DNA from: Lepisosteus oculatus
Taxonomy: Eukaryota; Chordata; Actinopteri; Semionotiformes; Lepisosteidae
Reading direction: 5' to 3'
Assembly (NCBI RefSeq): GCF_040954835.1
Contig: NC_090703.1
Coordinates: 15,575,444-15,639,443, forward strand
DNA length: 64,000 nt
Shown here: positions 33,301 through 43,600 of the stretch, piece by piece
Layout: every line of letters begins with the position of its first letter
How positions within the stretch are numbered: the first letter of the stretch is position 1
Translations under genes and position numbers: made by a program
Notes under the pieces: model-generated
Database searches by the model: none
The model's input: only the letters and a program-made list of their open reading frames with translations
Told to the model about the DNA's origin: nothing

Positions 33301-34654
33301 AAAAGGCAAATGAAAATGGACACTTTTAAAATGTTACATTTAAATGACCATATTTATAATTCTGTTCTCTTTTTCTTTCAAATTAATATCCTGTTCTACA
33401 AGACGAGAAAAAATAAAGACAGTGATTGCTGTCAGGACGCATTCTGACAATACCTCCCTGGAATTTCAGCAAGTCACACACGCCAATACTAAACAATAGT
33501 CTAACGAAAAACGGATTTTTCTGCTCTTATCCTTGCTATTCAAAGATCTTAACCCAAATCTCATTTGGAAGGAACAACCACATTATATCCAGGTGGAATG
33601 GATTAGATTCAATCCGGCTGACCTCTCATTGCAGAGCTCTTTCCCATCCAGTTCATACACTGCATCTTCTGCGTCACGAGGGTCATCAAATTCCTGCAAT
33701 CAGCAAGCACCATCAGCGCAAGAGTGGAGACAATGTACTCTGCTGGGCTCACCTCACTGTCTGATGTTATTCCGTTACAAACAGGATTGACAGCACATAA
33801 AGTCAAACAGTCCAAAAGCCAAAATATAGGCTTTTCGCCATGTTTTTAAACAATAAGAACTTCATGTAAAATAATGAACAGTTTGGCATCAACATACTTT
33901 CCTGAGTGAATTCAACTCCAAAGAAAAAAGCTAAATCAGACTTCAACTTTGTCAATATACTGTATGTAAAACCTGCTCAGAGAGCTTGACTTGGGTATCA
34001 GGGTAAAGATGTACAGTGTGAATGTATGCCTACATTCCGTTGTTTGCTCGAAACTCCTCCTTCCCACATAGAGCAGTCTCACATTGCTGAAAATCCTGAG
34101 CTACATATAATGTGTACTGTGCTTCTACATAACACCTTGTATTACACTGTATTCTAAAATACATAATCTACACTAAATAGTGTTCTGCACCAGTATTTGT
34201 TTCCAGTTCTGTAACTGACTCCTGAAGGTAAGTCCCTGTGAATAGCGCACAATCTCAAATAAAAAAAAAATATGTTTAAGATGCCTTTGCAAACTGGAAT
34301 AATTGTGGTTGTTCAATGTGCTAACACTGTCTACAGAATTTGAAAGATGATGGATAAATGGATTACTGAATAATGAATTTGATGTCAGTCCTATAATTGC
34401 AATTACAGCTCAATAAATGGCATCCCACTACCATTACAGAGAATAATTCACACAAATGTTCATATTGTCTATAAAAAGGGGTGTGCATTCTGAATACGGT
34501 TCTAAACCAGACCACACAGAAAACCTACCACAAAACCGAAGCCACGCTTCAAGTCGATGTCCCGAATTCTCCCGTACCCCTTAAAAAATTTCTCGACGTC
34601 CTTCTCCCGAGCTGAGGGGTTAAGACGGCCAATGAAAACACGACAGCCACTCAT
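27128..34654 (-). CDS. srsf5: SRSF5 (serine/arginine-rich splicing factor 5), complete, seven coding exons
   Basis: An SR protein that binds exonic enhancers and acts in constitutive and alternative splicing in the nucleus. Coding exons on the minus strand are 34654-34529, 33693-33623, 33149-33051, 31869-31800, 29771-29698, 28607-28503 and 27368-27128. They total 786 nt, that is 261 aa (human 272), all GT-AG and in frame. RRM1 (residues 4-75) has RNP2 VFIGRL and RNP1 RGFGFVEF. A Gly/Arg-rich linker follows (residues 75-95). The pseudo-RRM (about 106-177) carries the diagnostic SWQDLKD heptapeptide at 120-126. The RS domain (181-261) begins [17 protein letters not shown]. The RS domain is shorter and less regular than in mammals. 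A non-coding first exon ends at 36243. Intron 5 holds a GC-rich island that may be a regulatory exon. Confidence 0.95.
27436..27986 (+). repeat. 5S-SINE (SINE3/Deu-type), near full length, inside SRSF5 intron 7
   Basis: The copy starts cgtatcaccctgcaactcgc and has the 5S-like box C segment (cactgaagctaagcaggcgt, ggtcagtacctggac). It runs through gaagaggtgttagtgaggcc and the conserved tctggcgcactatggctgcc, to the tail agcgctatataagtgtaagc. It is plus-strand, so antisense to SRSF5. It begins only 68 nt from the acceptor boundary of the RS-domain exon. Confidence 0.88.
28381..28396 (-). repeat. C16 homopolymer (G16 in SRSF5 pre-mRNA)
   Basis: A run of 16 C on the plus strand within SRSF5 intron 7, about 107 nt after the exon 7 donor in transcript direction. 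In the RNA it is a G16 tract, the type bound by hnRNP F/H or able to form a quadruplex. Confidence 0.9.
28503..28607 (-). CDS. srsf5: SRSF5 coding exon 6 (second half of pseudo-RRM)
   Basis: This exon encodes [20 protein letters not shown] and then [16 protein letters not shown] up to the RS domain. The acceptor is tgctctacag and the donor GGAG/gtgagt. The junction region (TELKRR) is shorter than the EGSKRHS of human SRSF5. Confidence 0.94.
28608..29697 (-). other. SRSF5 intron 6
   Basis: A 1.09 kb intron with a CR1-like LINE 3' end at about 29465-29625. Nothing else recognised. Confidence 0.8.
29465..29625 (-). mobile_element. CR1/L2-like LINE 3' end fragment
   Basis: Read on the minus strand this ends gggctagatgggtcaaatgg, then ccttctcttgtttgtaa. 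That is the typical 3' terminal signature (gatgggccgaatggcctcct) of CR1/L2-like elements in fish. It shares this end with the fragment at 53950-54345. It lies in sense orientation in SRSF5 intron 6. Confidence 0.65.
29698..29771 (-). CDS. srsf5: SRSF5 coding exon 5 (first half of pseudo-RRM)
   Basis: This exon encodes [20 protein letters not shown] and then KLNEG. It supplies the second half of the SWQDLKD signature. The acceptor is ttgtatgtag and the donor AAGG/gtaaga. Confidence 0.95.
29772..31799 (-). other. SRSF5 intron 5
   Basis: A 2.03 kb intron, AT-rich except for an abrupt GC- and CpG-rich block at about 30900-31370 that may contain a regulated exon. Otherwise nothing recognised. Confidence 0.8.
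31058..31236 (-). other. Candidate poison (NMD) cassette exon in SRSF5 intron 5
   Basis: Within the GC-rich block, the minus strand offers an acceptor (ccttctgcag, ending at 31237) and a donor (TTCCAG/gtgaca, at 31057). They bound a 179-nt segment. Coding exon 4 ends in phase 0, so inclusion would read ATC GTT TGA and stop at once. SR protein genes commonly autoregulate through such exons or retained introns, and SRSF5 is known to have truncated isoforms. This is inferred from splice-like sites and composition only. Confidence 0.3.
31800..31869 (-). CDS. srsf5: SRSF5 coding exon 4
   Basis: This exon encodes [19 protein letters not shown] and then RVSWQ, the start of the pseudo-RRM. The acceptor is cctccccgtag and the donor GGCAG/gtgcgt. 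Confidence 0.95.
32095..32330 (-). repeat. Possible tRNA-derived SINE-like repeat
   Basis: Read on the minus strand, the segment begins near 32330 with a tRNA-like 3' half: gcctgggttcaatcccaggt is a good box B in a self-complementary T-arm. It continues in unusually GC-rich DNA for about 200 nt. No second copy is in the window, and no clear box A was found, so the class is uncertain. Confidence 0.35.
32878..32975 (-). repeat. SINE tail fragment (V/HE1-type 3' end), inverted
   Basis: The plus strand reads tccattttctaactgcttca, then ggggagccgaagcctatcct. This resembles the reverse complement of the tail shared by tRNA-derived fish SINEs (gataagcggttagaaaatg). It is a short fragment. Confidence 0.45.
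33051..33149 (-). CDS. srsf5: SRSF5 coding exon 3
   Basis: This exon encodes [18 protein letters not shown] and then [15 protein letters not shown]: the end of RRM1 and the Gly/Arg-rich linker. The acceptor is tttccccgtcag and the donor CGGAG/gtatgc. Confidence 0.94.
33150..33622 (-). other. SRSF5 intron 3
   Basis: A 0.47 kb intron with nothing else recognised. Confidence 0.8.
33623..33693 (-). CDS. srsf5: SRSF5 coding exon 2
   Basis: This exon encodes [20 protein letters not shown] and then CNER, the second half of RRM1. The acceptor is ctgattgcag. The donor is GAGAG/gtcagc, a weaker consensus than the others. Confidence 0.95.
33694..34528 (-). other. SRSF5 intron 2
   Basis: A 0.84 kb AT-rich intron; nothing recognised. 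Confidence 0.8.
34529..34654 (-). CDS. srsf5: SRSF5 coding exon 1 (start codon)
   Basis: This exon encodes [20 protein letters not shown] and continues to RGFGFV, so RRM1 with RNP2 and most of RNP1. The exon probably begins at 34667, after acceptor ttgatagcag, giving 13 nt of 5' UTR before ATG. The donor is TTTGTG/gtaggt. Confidence 0.96.
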
Positions 34655-34667
34655 CTTCAGGGGTTTC

Positions 34668-36242
34668 CTGCTATCAATCACATAAAATCAAATGATATTT
34701 AAAAAGCTTTGCAAACTAAGTTTGATATCTTCATCATCCCCAACACGACCACCCACTGACCTCTGTCTCTGTTAGATTCTCAAACTGGCTTTAAGATCTA
34801 AATATTTGCATTCAAAACATATCATATATGGCCATCTAGACTATAATTAAATGCAGAAAAACTTTTTAGTGCTCACCATGTAACCAGGTTACTGTAGTCA
34901 CACAAAACTGTGCAGCCTTCACCAATTACCATTTGCAAAGTAAGAATTATATAACAAATGCTATATTTGTATAAATTCATGCCTACATAACTTTTATTAA
35001 ATTAAGGGAAACAGTTCTAAGACTGTTAGCAATTGTATCTCAAAACAAACAATGGGAATGTTCTGTTTTCTTTTCACAGAAGAACAGAAATCCAGCTGTC
35101 TTTGTAACTATAAAGGTTTAAATAATTGCAGTTCACAGAAACAACTACAGTACAGATACACATATTTCTTTGAATATATTAACTGTGATGCTTAAACAAA
35201 ACGTGCCACTCTTTCAACTCTATAGGATAGCAAATGGAAATGGGTTCTTAGAATGCACCCAATTAGCAATTGTAATAAGAATATAGGCTGAAGTTAAACT
35301 ATCAATTCATTATGCTCAAAGCTACATTGCACAACATATAAGCAATTACATCGCTTCCAGAAGCCAACACAGGCCCAGTATCTGAAAAGCCAAAAGTCAG
35401 GGATGGCTTAGCTTTACCGTTCCTTACATAGATGCAAAGCATGAAATCATGAAAGAAGCAACATATCCAGCATTAACGTTATACATTTAGATAAAAATCT
35501 TATTCTCAGATTGTTCGTTAGTTTCATAGAACATGTACTCTCACTTTATTTTAAACTATATTAAACGTTATCATTTTCTGAGCAGCAATAACCTTGTTCA
35601 GAAATGACAGCAATTATGTATAATCCACATTCATTTGCAGCTAATTCTAAACATCTGAGGTCGAGACAGTAATGCAAAACAGGTTAAATTAAAATGACCT
35701 ACTTTCCCGTGCCATTGTATTCAACGTAGCAGTACAGGCTAACTAAAACTACGTAGATAGTAATAAAGAAACCATCCCACTCATTCCACCCCAAGCAGTC
35801 AAAACAAATTATGACAAATAGAATTCAAAGCCACGTTAGATTTCATTAAAATATGTTTTCCTATAGATAGCGTGCTAAAATTACAAAATAGTTACCTATT
35901 TATCAGCCAGAAATGGACTTAACATCCAGGCTAGATTTTACACGTAAAATACTCTTTTGGAAAATATTAGGTTAAATATTATTTTCTTACAGAACAGTGA
36001 TTATTTGGCCGACAAACCTTTAGTGTAAGTATGTTACTGCCACACCATTAAGGCCACGCACAAATTTATCAAAATGCCTGGAGTAAACTGCAATGACATA
36101 AATACGTTTAAAAAAAATCAAAGACAGTATCTAAATGATAGACGCAAGGTCTTTAAAAAAATCAAAGGCATTAGTAACCACACGCCTATCAGAAACATGA
36201 AAGCTTAACTGTCGTCTAAATTGTTAAAACACCGTTGCTTAC
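34668..36242 (-). other. SRSF5 intron 1
   Basis: A 1.57 kb AT-rich intron between the non-coding and first coding exons. Nothing recognised. Confidence 0.7.
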
Positions 36243-36420
36243 CTTCTGTTAAATAACCTCTTAAATGACGCACAGCTGCAAAACACAAAATGGAGTCTGA
36301 ACTATACAAGTCCACCCACTTCTTCTCCTCAGCCATTGGCTGAAAATGCTAACCCATCGGCAACAGCATTTCTGGCTCTCAATTCGTGATCTACAAGCAG
36401 CAGCTACGGAAAATGATAAT
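36243..36420 (-). promoter_or_regulatory. SRSF5 non-coding exon 1 and promoter
   Basis: On the minus strand a consensus donor, AACAGAAG/gtaagc, ends a non-coding exon at 36243. A CCAAT box in good context (AGCCAATGGCT on the minus strand) is at 36333-36340. The start site is therefore probably at about 36250-36310. There is no clear TATA box. The exon's 5' limit is not determined. Confidence 0.55.
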
Positions 36421-36668
36421 ATAGATATTTGCCACACCAGTAAAATGTGCTAGATTTAATTAGTATTTCGACTGAATCGCCGTTGACTATCGCATAGAAC
36501 TCTAAAAAATGTGAAATGTTAAATAATTTTACATTATATGTAATGGTTGCAGTTAATTATGGTAGTCTAGAAACAGATCTTGTCCCATTATAGTGTATAT
36601 TCCTGTATTTGAGCCTCCGCCATGTTTTGTGCGGTGTGCTTTGACACCTAACACTTATAATTTTCCTC

Positions 36669-36710
36669 CACGTGGGCCATGCAAAGACTCATGTTACCCA
36701 CTAGATGGAA
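36669..36710 (+). promoter_or_regulatory. E-box plus CTCF-like motif
   Basis: CACGTG at 36669-36674 is followed by cccactagatggaa at 36697-36710, which fits the CTCF core (CCASYAGRKGGC) except its end. A YY1-like aacatggcgg lies just upstream on the minus strand (about 36617-36626). Confidence 0.35.
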
Positions 36711-37662
36711 CTGCAAGCTTCATAAACCAGCATGTTGATCCAACACTAATATTTAGGAAAGCAGCTCTTCTTAACTAGTTAAATAGGTTTCTATTGAATG
36801 TGAAATCTAGACAACAGTTAACTTATGCAATATCATGTAGCTGTGTGGAATGGAGGTGCTTATTGTATTAAGTTAAGGATCAATTCATAATTGCTTAACT
36901 GAGGTGTTAAGGATCACTTATAATCAAGTGTCAATTATAATCAATTGTCAATCATTAGCGTGAGCAAAGACTAGAAAGACTGAAATAGAAGTGCTGAACC
37001 CAATTGCAGGTCCCCAAACCTGGTTCAGGAGGCAGCTTGCAAATATGCCAGATGTCACTTATTAAATGCTGCGTTTAATCAATAACAGAAAAAATTCCAT
37101 ACCCACGAGCAGAAACCAAAATTGGCCAAGTGTTCCAATGAGGAAACCTGGTAGCTCAGTTAAGTAATTAAGCCTACATGAAATAAAAAGCAGCAGGTCT
37201 TGGCCTCCAGGCCCATGATTAGGAATCCCAAATCATTTAGCACCACCACAAGGTCAAAGACTAAGGCAATGATGGTTGAATTGCATCATAAGAACTATTA
37301 TAGTTACATTCCTGGAATGCCATAAGGATTATTGCTAACTAGGAGAAGTTACAGGTCAGAACTGAAGGATCAGCATAAGTATTACATTGGAATTTAGCAG
37401 AAACCAGGGGGGAAAATCGGGCAAGCTACTGAATATTGGGAGAAGTTGTTAGCAGGATAATTGTCAAGAAAAACCAAAAGACGAAATATCACCTTTGTCT
37501 TGAAAGTCCAAAGTAAAGCCAACAATCTGCTGGTGTGTATGGCAGGATGTGCAGTGGTGTACATGGATCATAAAGAGGACAAAAATAAATGTATCATGAG
37601 CCATCTGGATGGCCAAAATATGATTAGCTGTCCTTGTGTGGTGTCAGTTGTCACTTTACCAA

Positions 37663-37675
37663 TGCCATCTGGTGG
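37663..37675 (-). promoter_or_regulatory. CTCF-like motif
   Basis: On the minus strand this reads CCACCAGATGGCA, a close match to the CTCF core. It faces the plus-strand motif at 36697-36710. Confidence 0.4.
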
Positions 37676-37899
37676 TCTATAAAGGAAGTGGCCATGGTCT
37701 CAAAAATCCCAAGGGATGAAGAATCCCACTTAGCAGGAATGGGCCATCTGCAGCCAGTAACCTCCCAAAACATCCCCCATTCAACAACTTCCATGTTGAT
37801 ATTTAATAATCAAAACATTATTTTCCACCACTCAGAATATATCATTCCTATCAAACTTCTTGTTGGACTCAAATGTAAAAACACAATTGCACACTTCAA

Positions 37900-40614
37900 A
37901 AGAAATTTTTAATTAGAAATAGTTATATACACAGTAGAATTAAATTAAACTTTATACAAATATTAAAATACTATCTTCACACCCAATGCAATGTACAGGG
38001 TCCCAAAGGAAAACAAAAAATTGAAAGATTTTAAAGAATAATGATTAGCATTCTGTACATCATTAATTACACAATTTTCCATTGTCAAATTTGTCATTAA
38101 AACCAGTTTTTCCATTTTGAAAACATACAAGTACCAAGTCCAGATATGTCCATTAGTGGTGCAAAGAACATTAAATGACAAGTATTGGAAATGTGATCTT
38201 TAAATAATTGCAGCAAATCACTGTACAAGAGCAGTAGGTTCTTTAAATTTCACAACTTTTTAATGAATTAAAAGACAAACATCTTTAGGCTCTCAGGTTA
38301 AATAAATTGAATAAACCTCTTTCTGAAGTTGCTTTCTTTGATAATGCTTTGGGAAATATTGTGTACACAGTCATACCACCAGCTAGGATATTTCTACTTA
38401 AGTTTGATTATTTAAAAAAAAATCCTGTTGGTATTGAAGACAGTGCTAATGCATAGAAAAGAAAAGTAAGGCCATCAGAGCACATTAGAGAATATCCTTA
38501 AGTCTGTATCTTGTAAGGTCATATATTAAGAGCAAGTCTGCATATATGAAGCTACTGTACATAACTTAAGGCCATATTGGCCATTGTTGATTACTTTGCC
38601 TTTCAAGGCATCTCAGGTAATTGGAAAACAAAGCAAATAGCTGACCCACCTTTGACTTGCACCAGCCTGAAGATATAAAAGAGCACATTTCATATGGCCT
38701 GAAGCATGAGTATCACAAAATTAGCACTTTAAAGACCAAGAAAAACTTCCTAGCCAACCTCAAGCCCTGAGAAGCTAAAATAATGTTACAATACAGCACT
38801 GTGCATTAAAGTAGCAATTACAATAAATGGTAAGTATATGAGCCATGCTTTTGACGTCTCGGAGAGGGAGAGCCTCTTCATTCGCACTTTATGAGCGCAT
38901 TGACAGGAAATAATTGTGTCTAGGAGACATAACCTAACTCAAAGGGCATATGGAAAAACAAACAAACATTTGGAAAAAAAAGTTGTACTGCACTAGAAGT
39001 TTTTTAACACCATGTTGATCAATAACCTATATTGATAAAAATAACTTACTTTTCTTTTTATACAAGGACAAAATTGTAAACATGTTGCAGATTACAAAAA
39101 TATTCATTAATTAAAATTCAAGACAAAAAATGGCCATTACCTATTCTGACAATTAATCATTAAAAAAAAAATCAACCCAGGCATTTAGAAATTGTACATT
39201 AATGTATGGGGCATTTTAGGTACAACTCCACAGCCGAAAAAAGTGGAAACTGTTTCAGTTGTATAATTCATAGAGAGTTCAAATAAATATTGATGTCAGA
39301 TGTCAGTCAGAGTTGCACGAATTTGGTCATTTTAAAGTGGTCATTGGTTAGGACAGGCCAATATGATCCTACAATGCTTATTCTAAGAAATCCCTGGGGG
39401 TAGAAAGATGCAAGGCTTATTTGCTCCTATATTCCTCTTTATGAGGAAATTAAAAATCAGCATCAAGAAGGTCTACAAGGTAAGGGAAAGCTCTTGGAGA
39501 ACTTTCCCTCATCCCTATACCCAACCCTCTAGGACACAATCTCCAGTCTGTTTCCTTGCCTTAAAAGACAAAGAAAGCACAATCATGTGATGGGAGATAT
39601 TTGTATTTTGTGTAAACACACAAAAAAGAACATTAATAGAACAGGGGAACAGCTGCTTTCCACAAGAATTAAAAATGGATCCCTTTCTTTACAAAACACT
39701 GAACTGTTTTTAGGCCAATAGCCCGAGATCAGTTTTTCTTTTGTAAGACAGCCATCTTCATTGCAAAAATTGGTGTGGTAATCCATCTCCAGCAAACACA
39801 GGCAGGGTTTAGTTTCTACTACAGGGCAGGAGATTTAATATACCCGTAACACTGAAAGTAAAATGATGGGGGGAAAAACAGCTTTTGTAAGTAAAGAAAT
39901 CCTCAGATTTCTTTGTGGATCAATACATTTTTTAAACAGTTTGTGTACTCTGATAAAAGTGTACATATGCTGTGAGTAATCTCAGATACTGCAATGCGTG
40001 CCAATGTGGTGACTGAGCCTTCATGCATCATTCATAGGGTACCGATACACACATCTGTAGCTTTGATGCTTCTGTGAAGTGTGGTGTACATGCAAGATAG
40101 GGTGAGGGTCTTTAACAGGCACCCGTGATTCAAGATCATGATAAAATAATGTTCACAAGGTCAGAAAAGTTATATATTATCATATGAGAAATTAAATTTG
40201 GCAGATACAGATTTCAGCAGAAAACCTTGTAGACTGAGTGTGTTTTACATTTCTACAACTATTATAAATCACTGATATACATCACAGCCTCAAAGGTTAT
40301 CTTTGTGAAAGCGTGTGGGCAAAAAAAAATAAAAAGGTCTCTGTTTATAGGTTTTTAAGCTTCAACAACTCAGTGCCTGCTGTTTGCTTGAAGCTTTCAC
40401 CAAAAGGTGAGGTAAGCCGATCCCTCGAAGGCTTAGACTACAGTAAGAGCTCTTCATGGCGAGGAGCAAATCTCTGCGGGGAAAGTCTGTGTGCTGTCCT
40501 TTGGATTGCTGGCTGTGGGCGATTCAAACAAAGGCTTCAAACACCACAGCCTAGGTAAACCACAGAGGCAGCAGCAATGACGGTCTCAGTGAAGACTGCT
40601 GGCTTTAGCCGACT
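37900..40614 (-). other. Probable SUSD6 3' UTR
   Basis: No coding sequence or repeat was recognised between the SUSD6 stop codon and the candidate signal at 37908. Mammalian SUSD6 has a multi-kilobase 3' UTR, so a continuous 2.7 kb UTR is plausible. Confidence 0.4.
37908..37913 (-). terminator. Possible SUSD6 polyadenylation signal
   Basis: The minus strand reads ATTAAA here, about 2.7 kb after the SUSD6 stop, in a U-rich context typical of 3' ends. No AATAAA was seen on this strand between 37900 and 40614. The assignment is tentative. Confidence 0.3.
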
Positions 40615-40640
40615 TCATGCTTCCTTTAGTAAAGGAATAT
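40615..40640 (-). CDS. susd6: SUSD6 terminal coding exon
   Basis: This exon encodes the last eight residues, (D)IPLLKEA, and TGA at 40617-40615. They are identical to the human C-terminus as I recall it. The acceptor is tttcctttag. Confidence 0.9.
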
Positions 40641-43600
40641 CTAAAGGAAAAAGAGAGAAAACATTTTAAATATGCTTTGATTATTATGAGGCTATCCAGA
40701 CATTAATATATCTTTAAATGATTTTACACTTTTGTAATCTTAAAAATTTTTTCAGTGCAAAAAGTAGGATTATAATTATAACACTGTATTCCGGCATGCA
40801 TAATGTGCATTTTTCTGCTCTCTTTCTGCCATCTCTCTACAGTATTTATGTATAAATACCTACAATTAGTCAGACTTCACATCATGGAACTGCCCATATA
40901 GAAGCTGACAGGTAAAGCAGTGTAACGGAACCAAAACTGGATAGAATTAGAAAAGAAATTCTAAAAGGATGTAGAGGTTTAGGCTGAGGGAAACTGAGAA
41001 AGCAACAGATTACTTGGGTAAGCAGTTAAGCGTCTATCCAAATAAGGGAAGGAGTATTTTATCAGCATTTGAGATGTTGAATCCGTCATTGATTTGCTCA
41101 TTGAAGACTACTTTTAGCTCCTTAAAGAAAGGACAATACTAAGAGTGCCAAGCTATTATGAAACGGTGTGACAGAGTCTTATAATTGTCATCTTTGAGAA
41201 AGTAAAGAATTTACCATCAGCAAAGTCCTCTGTGGAAGTAAGGGAGAGCAGGCTGTGCTGATCGCTGCTCTCCGAGTCCTGGCGCTGGGGTAGAGGGGCA
41301 GCACCAGTGGGTTCAGGAGCCCAGGAAGAGGATGAAGAAGATGAGGGCACCTGGTGTACCAGAACAGTCTCAGAGTGGTGAGAGGTGGAGGGGAGGCTGC
41401 ACTCTGGCTGGACGGGGTCCTCTTCCTCAGCCTGGGGGCCCTCTGAAAGCACGATCTGCACGCGGGACTCCGAGGGCGGGACAAAGGCACCGCCACTGCC
41501 ATACACTGCTTCCTCATAAGAGGGAAGAGATACTTGCACCCCCTCCACCACAATGGAGACCGGCTCACCAGACACACCCTGCTCACGCCTGCGCATGTAG
41601 GAGAAAAACTAGTTAGGGCAAGTTGAAAATTAATCTGAGCAAAAAGGTATACACAATTATGCCTGAAGTTGGTAGCTTCTTATGTTAAGTAAGCCAAGCT
41701 TTTTAAAGCTTGGAAGAGGAAACCTCATGTGACAAAACAAAAGTCTCTTGTATCGGAGTCTGATATCAGACCTGGTAAATGTAGTAGCTTGTATTAGGAG
41801 AAGAAGTAAATGAGATCGGTATGTAAACTGAGAACCTACAATGAGAACTCTAATTCCTGTGCTGGGAAAACTGGAGTCCTGCTAAGCTAAAAATATTTGT
41901 TTTGGCATTGGTGAAATTGCCTATCACACCTTTTTGTTTTAGAAGTGGGGAAGAATTTGAGAATGAGGTGCTGGTTTGTACCTGTTGTGATGAAAGGATT
42001 TCAGTTTTGGCTGCAGCAGTACAAACAAGACAACCAGCAGGAGAATGAGGGCAACAGAGCTGGCTGTAGAAGCCACGATGGATAGAGTTGGCACACCCAG
42101 TGGCGAATGTGACTCTTTATCTAAAAGACGGAGAGATACAAGAAATCATTTGCAGTGTGCTAGTCATAAATTAAAACTAAGAGGCATGTAATGAAGCAAA
42201 ATATTTTTCATAAGAAAACACCAGCCCATGTGTTGAAATACATGTTGATATACAGTCTCATTATCAAAACGCTATTTGGGATAATAAGGACTTGAAGCTA
42301 GCTGCATTCTAAAGGAAATAAATTCAGCAGTTGAGATTCCATACATCTTTAGGACTTCTTCTAATGCCAGTATGTAAACATGGTAAGCTGCAATGCCACA
42401 GAAAGGTTTAGCACCTCATGGCAAACTAGAATCCAGTCTTTCTGACAGCTCGTTTTACTGCAGAGAATTTAAACAATAGACTGACCTGGGCCCAGCAGAC
42501 AGCTGATCTCCATAGTGGGGTCCCACTCTCCATTCTGGCAGGTGAGGTATTTGTACTCTCCCTTCAATGCATAGCCCTCGTCACAGAAATATTCAATCAC
42601 AGTGCCCTGGGCCAGCCGATGACAGGGAGAGGGGTGGCATGTGTATCCCCCATTCTCTGGCTCAAAAGGTGGTCGGCATACTGCAAACAGAAAGGCTCTT
42701 AAAAGGAAGGCAGATTGACTGATACATCCTTATAAACAAAACAATGTTTAATATATTTTTATAATTGGACATTATATGTATAGTGCTCTATTCATGAAAT
42801 GGCACTGAAAACAATAACCTTTGTTTTTCCTGATATATTGCATCAACACACACATCAGCTTTTATATATTTAGTAAGTCATTTTTCGGAACCAGGAAACC
42901 TTATTTTTCTTAACTCTACATAATAGTTAAGATATTTTAGCAAAAATTCTCTTTACAGAAAACCAAATGTGACAAAAAAAAATCATTTATACTTTGCTTT
43001 GACTTTGCTTTTTTTCTCTAAAATTTCATAGAAGAAGCACCAAAAAAAAGTGCAAGATTGTAGAAATGTTGGCCTTACTGGTCATTAACTGAGTAATGAG
43101 AAGAGAGTCTCATTCAGAGAGGAGGGAAACAGGACCTAAGTGCATGCTGCTATACAACACCAGTCTGAGGGGGAGTGCTCAAGGAAACCGGCTCACCATC
43201 TGCACGGATGCAGCGAGGGGGGTTGTCGGACCAGCTCCCCCCAGAGGTGCAGGTGATGGCACTGGGTCCTTCAATGGTGAAGCCCACCTCGCAGCTGTAC
43301 TGCAGCGCTGTGCCAACAGGGAACGAGCCCCGGTTCGTCTCGGTCAGATTTACTGAGCCATGAGGAATGGGCAATGGCCTGGAACATCCTGTTCAAATAA
43401 ATAAATCAGTGAGGTTAGCATTGACAGGACTCAAAATTCGTTGCATCCATTTAAAACCAGAAAAAAAAAACAGTTGATTCCGAGATGACTACTTTATCTA
43501 CCAAAAATAGGAAGCTTTCTCATTCTAGAGTGGTTTAAGTTTGCCTCTCCTTGGTAGCCCTATATTATACCTTTGTATATGGTGTATTTGGTGAACATTA

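Larger units (their letters stand above)
36421..37900. other. Intergenic between SRSF5 promoter and SUSD6 3' end
   Basis: Mostly AT-rich. It contains a slightly GC-richer island at about 36610-36715 with YY1-, E-box- and CTCF-like motifs, and a second CTCF-like motif at 37663-37675. Short open frames here show no similarity. Confidence 0.5.

Noticed and set aside
41188..41616. 132-codon minus-strand and 94-codon plus-strand frames over the SUSD6 tail exon
   Set aside because: Out-of-frame shadows of the recognised SUSD6 cytoplasmic exon.
43096..43363. Plus-strand frames over the first sushi exon
   Set aside because: Antisense shadows of the sushi domain on the minus strand.
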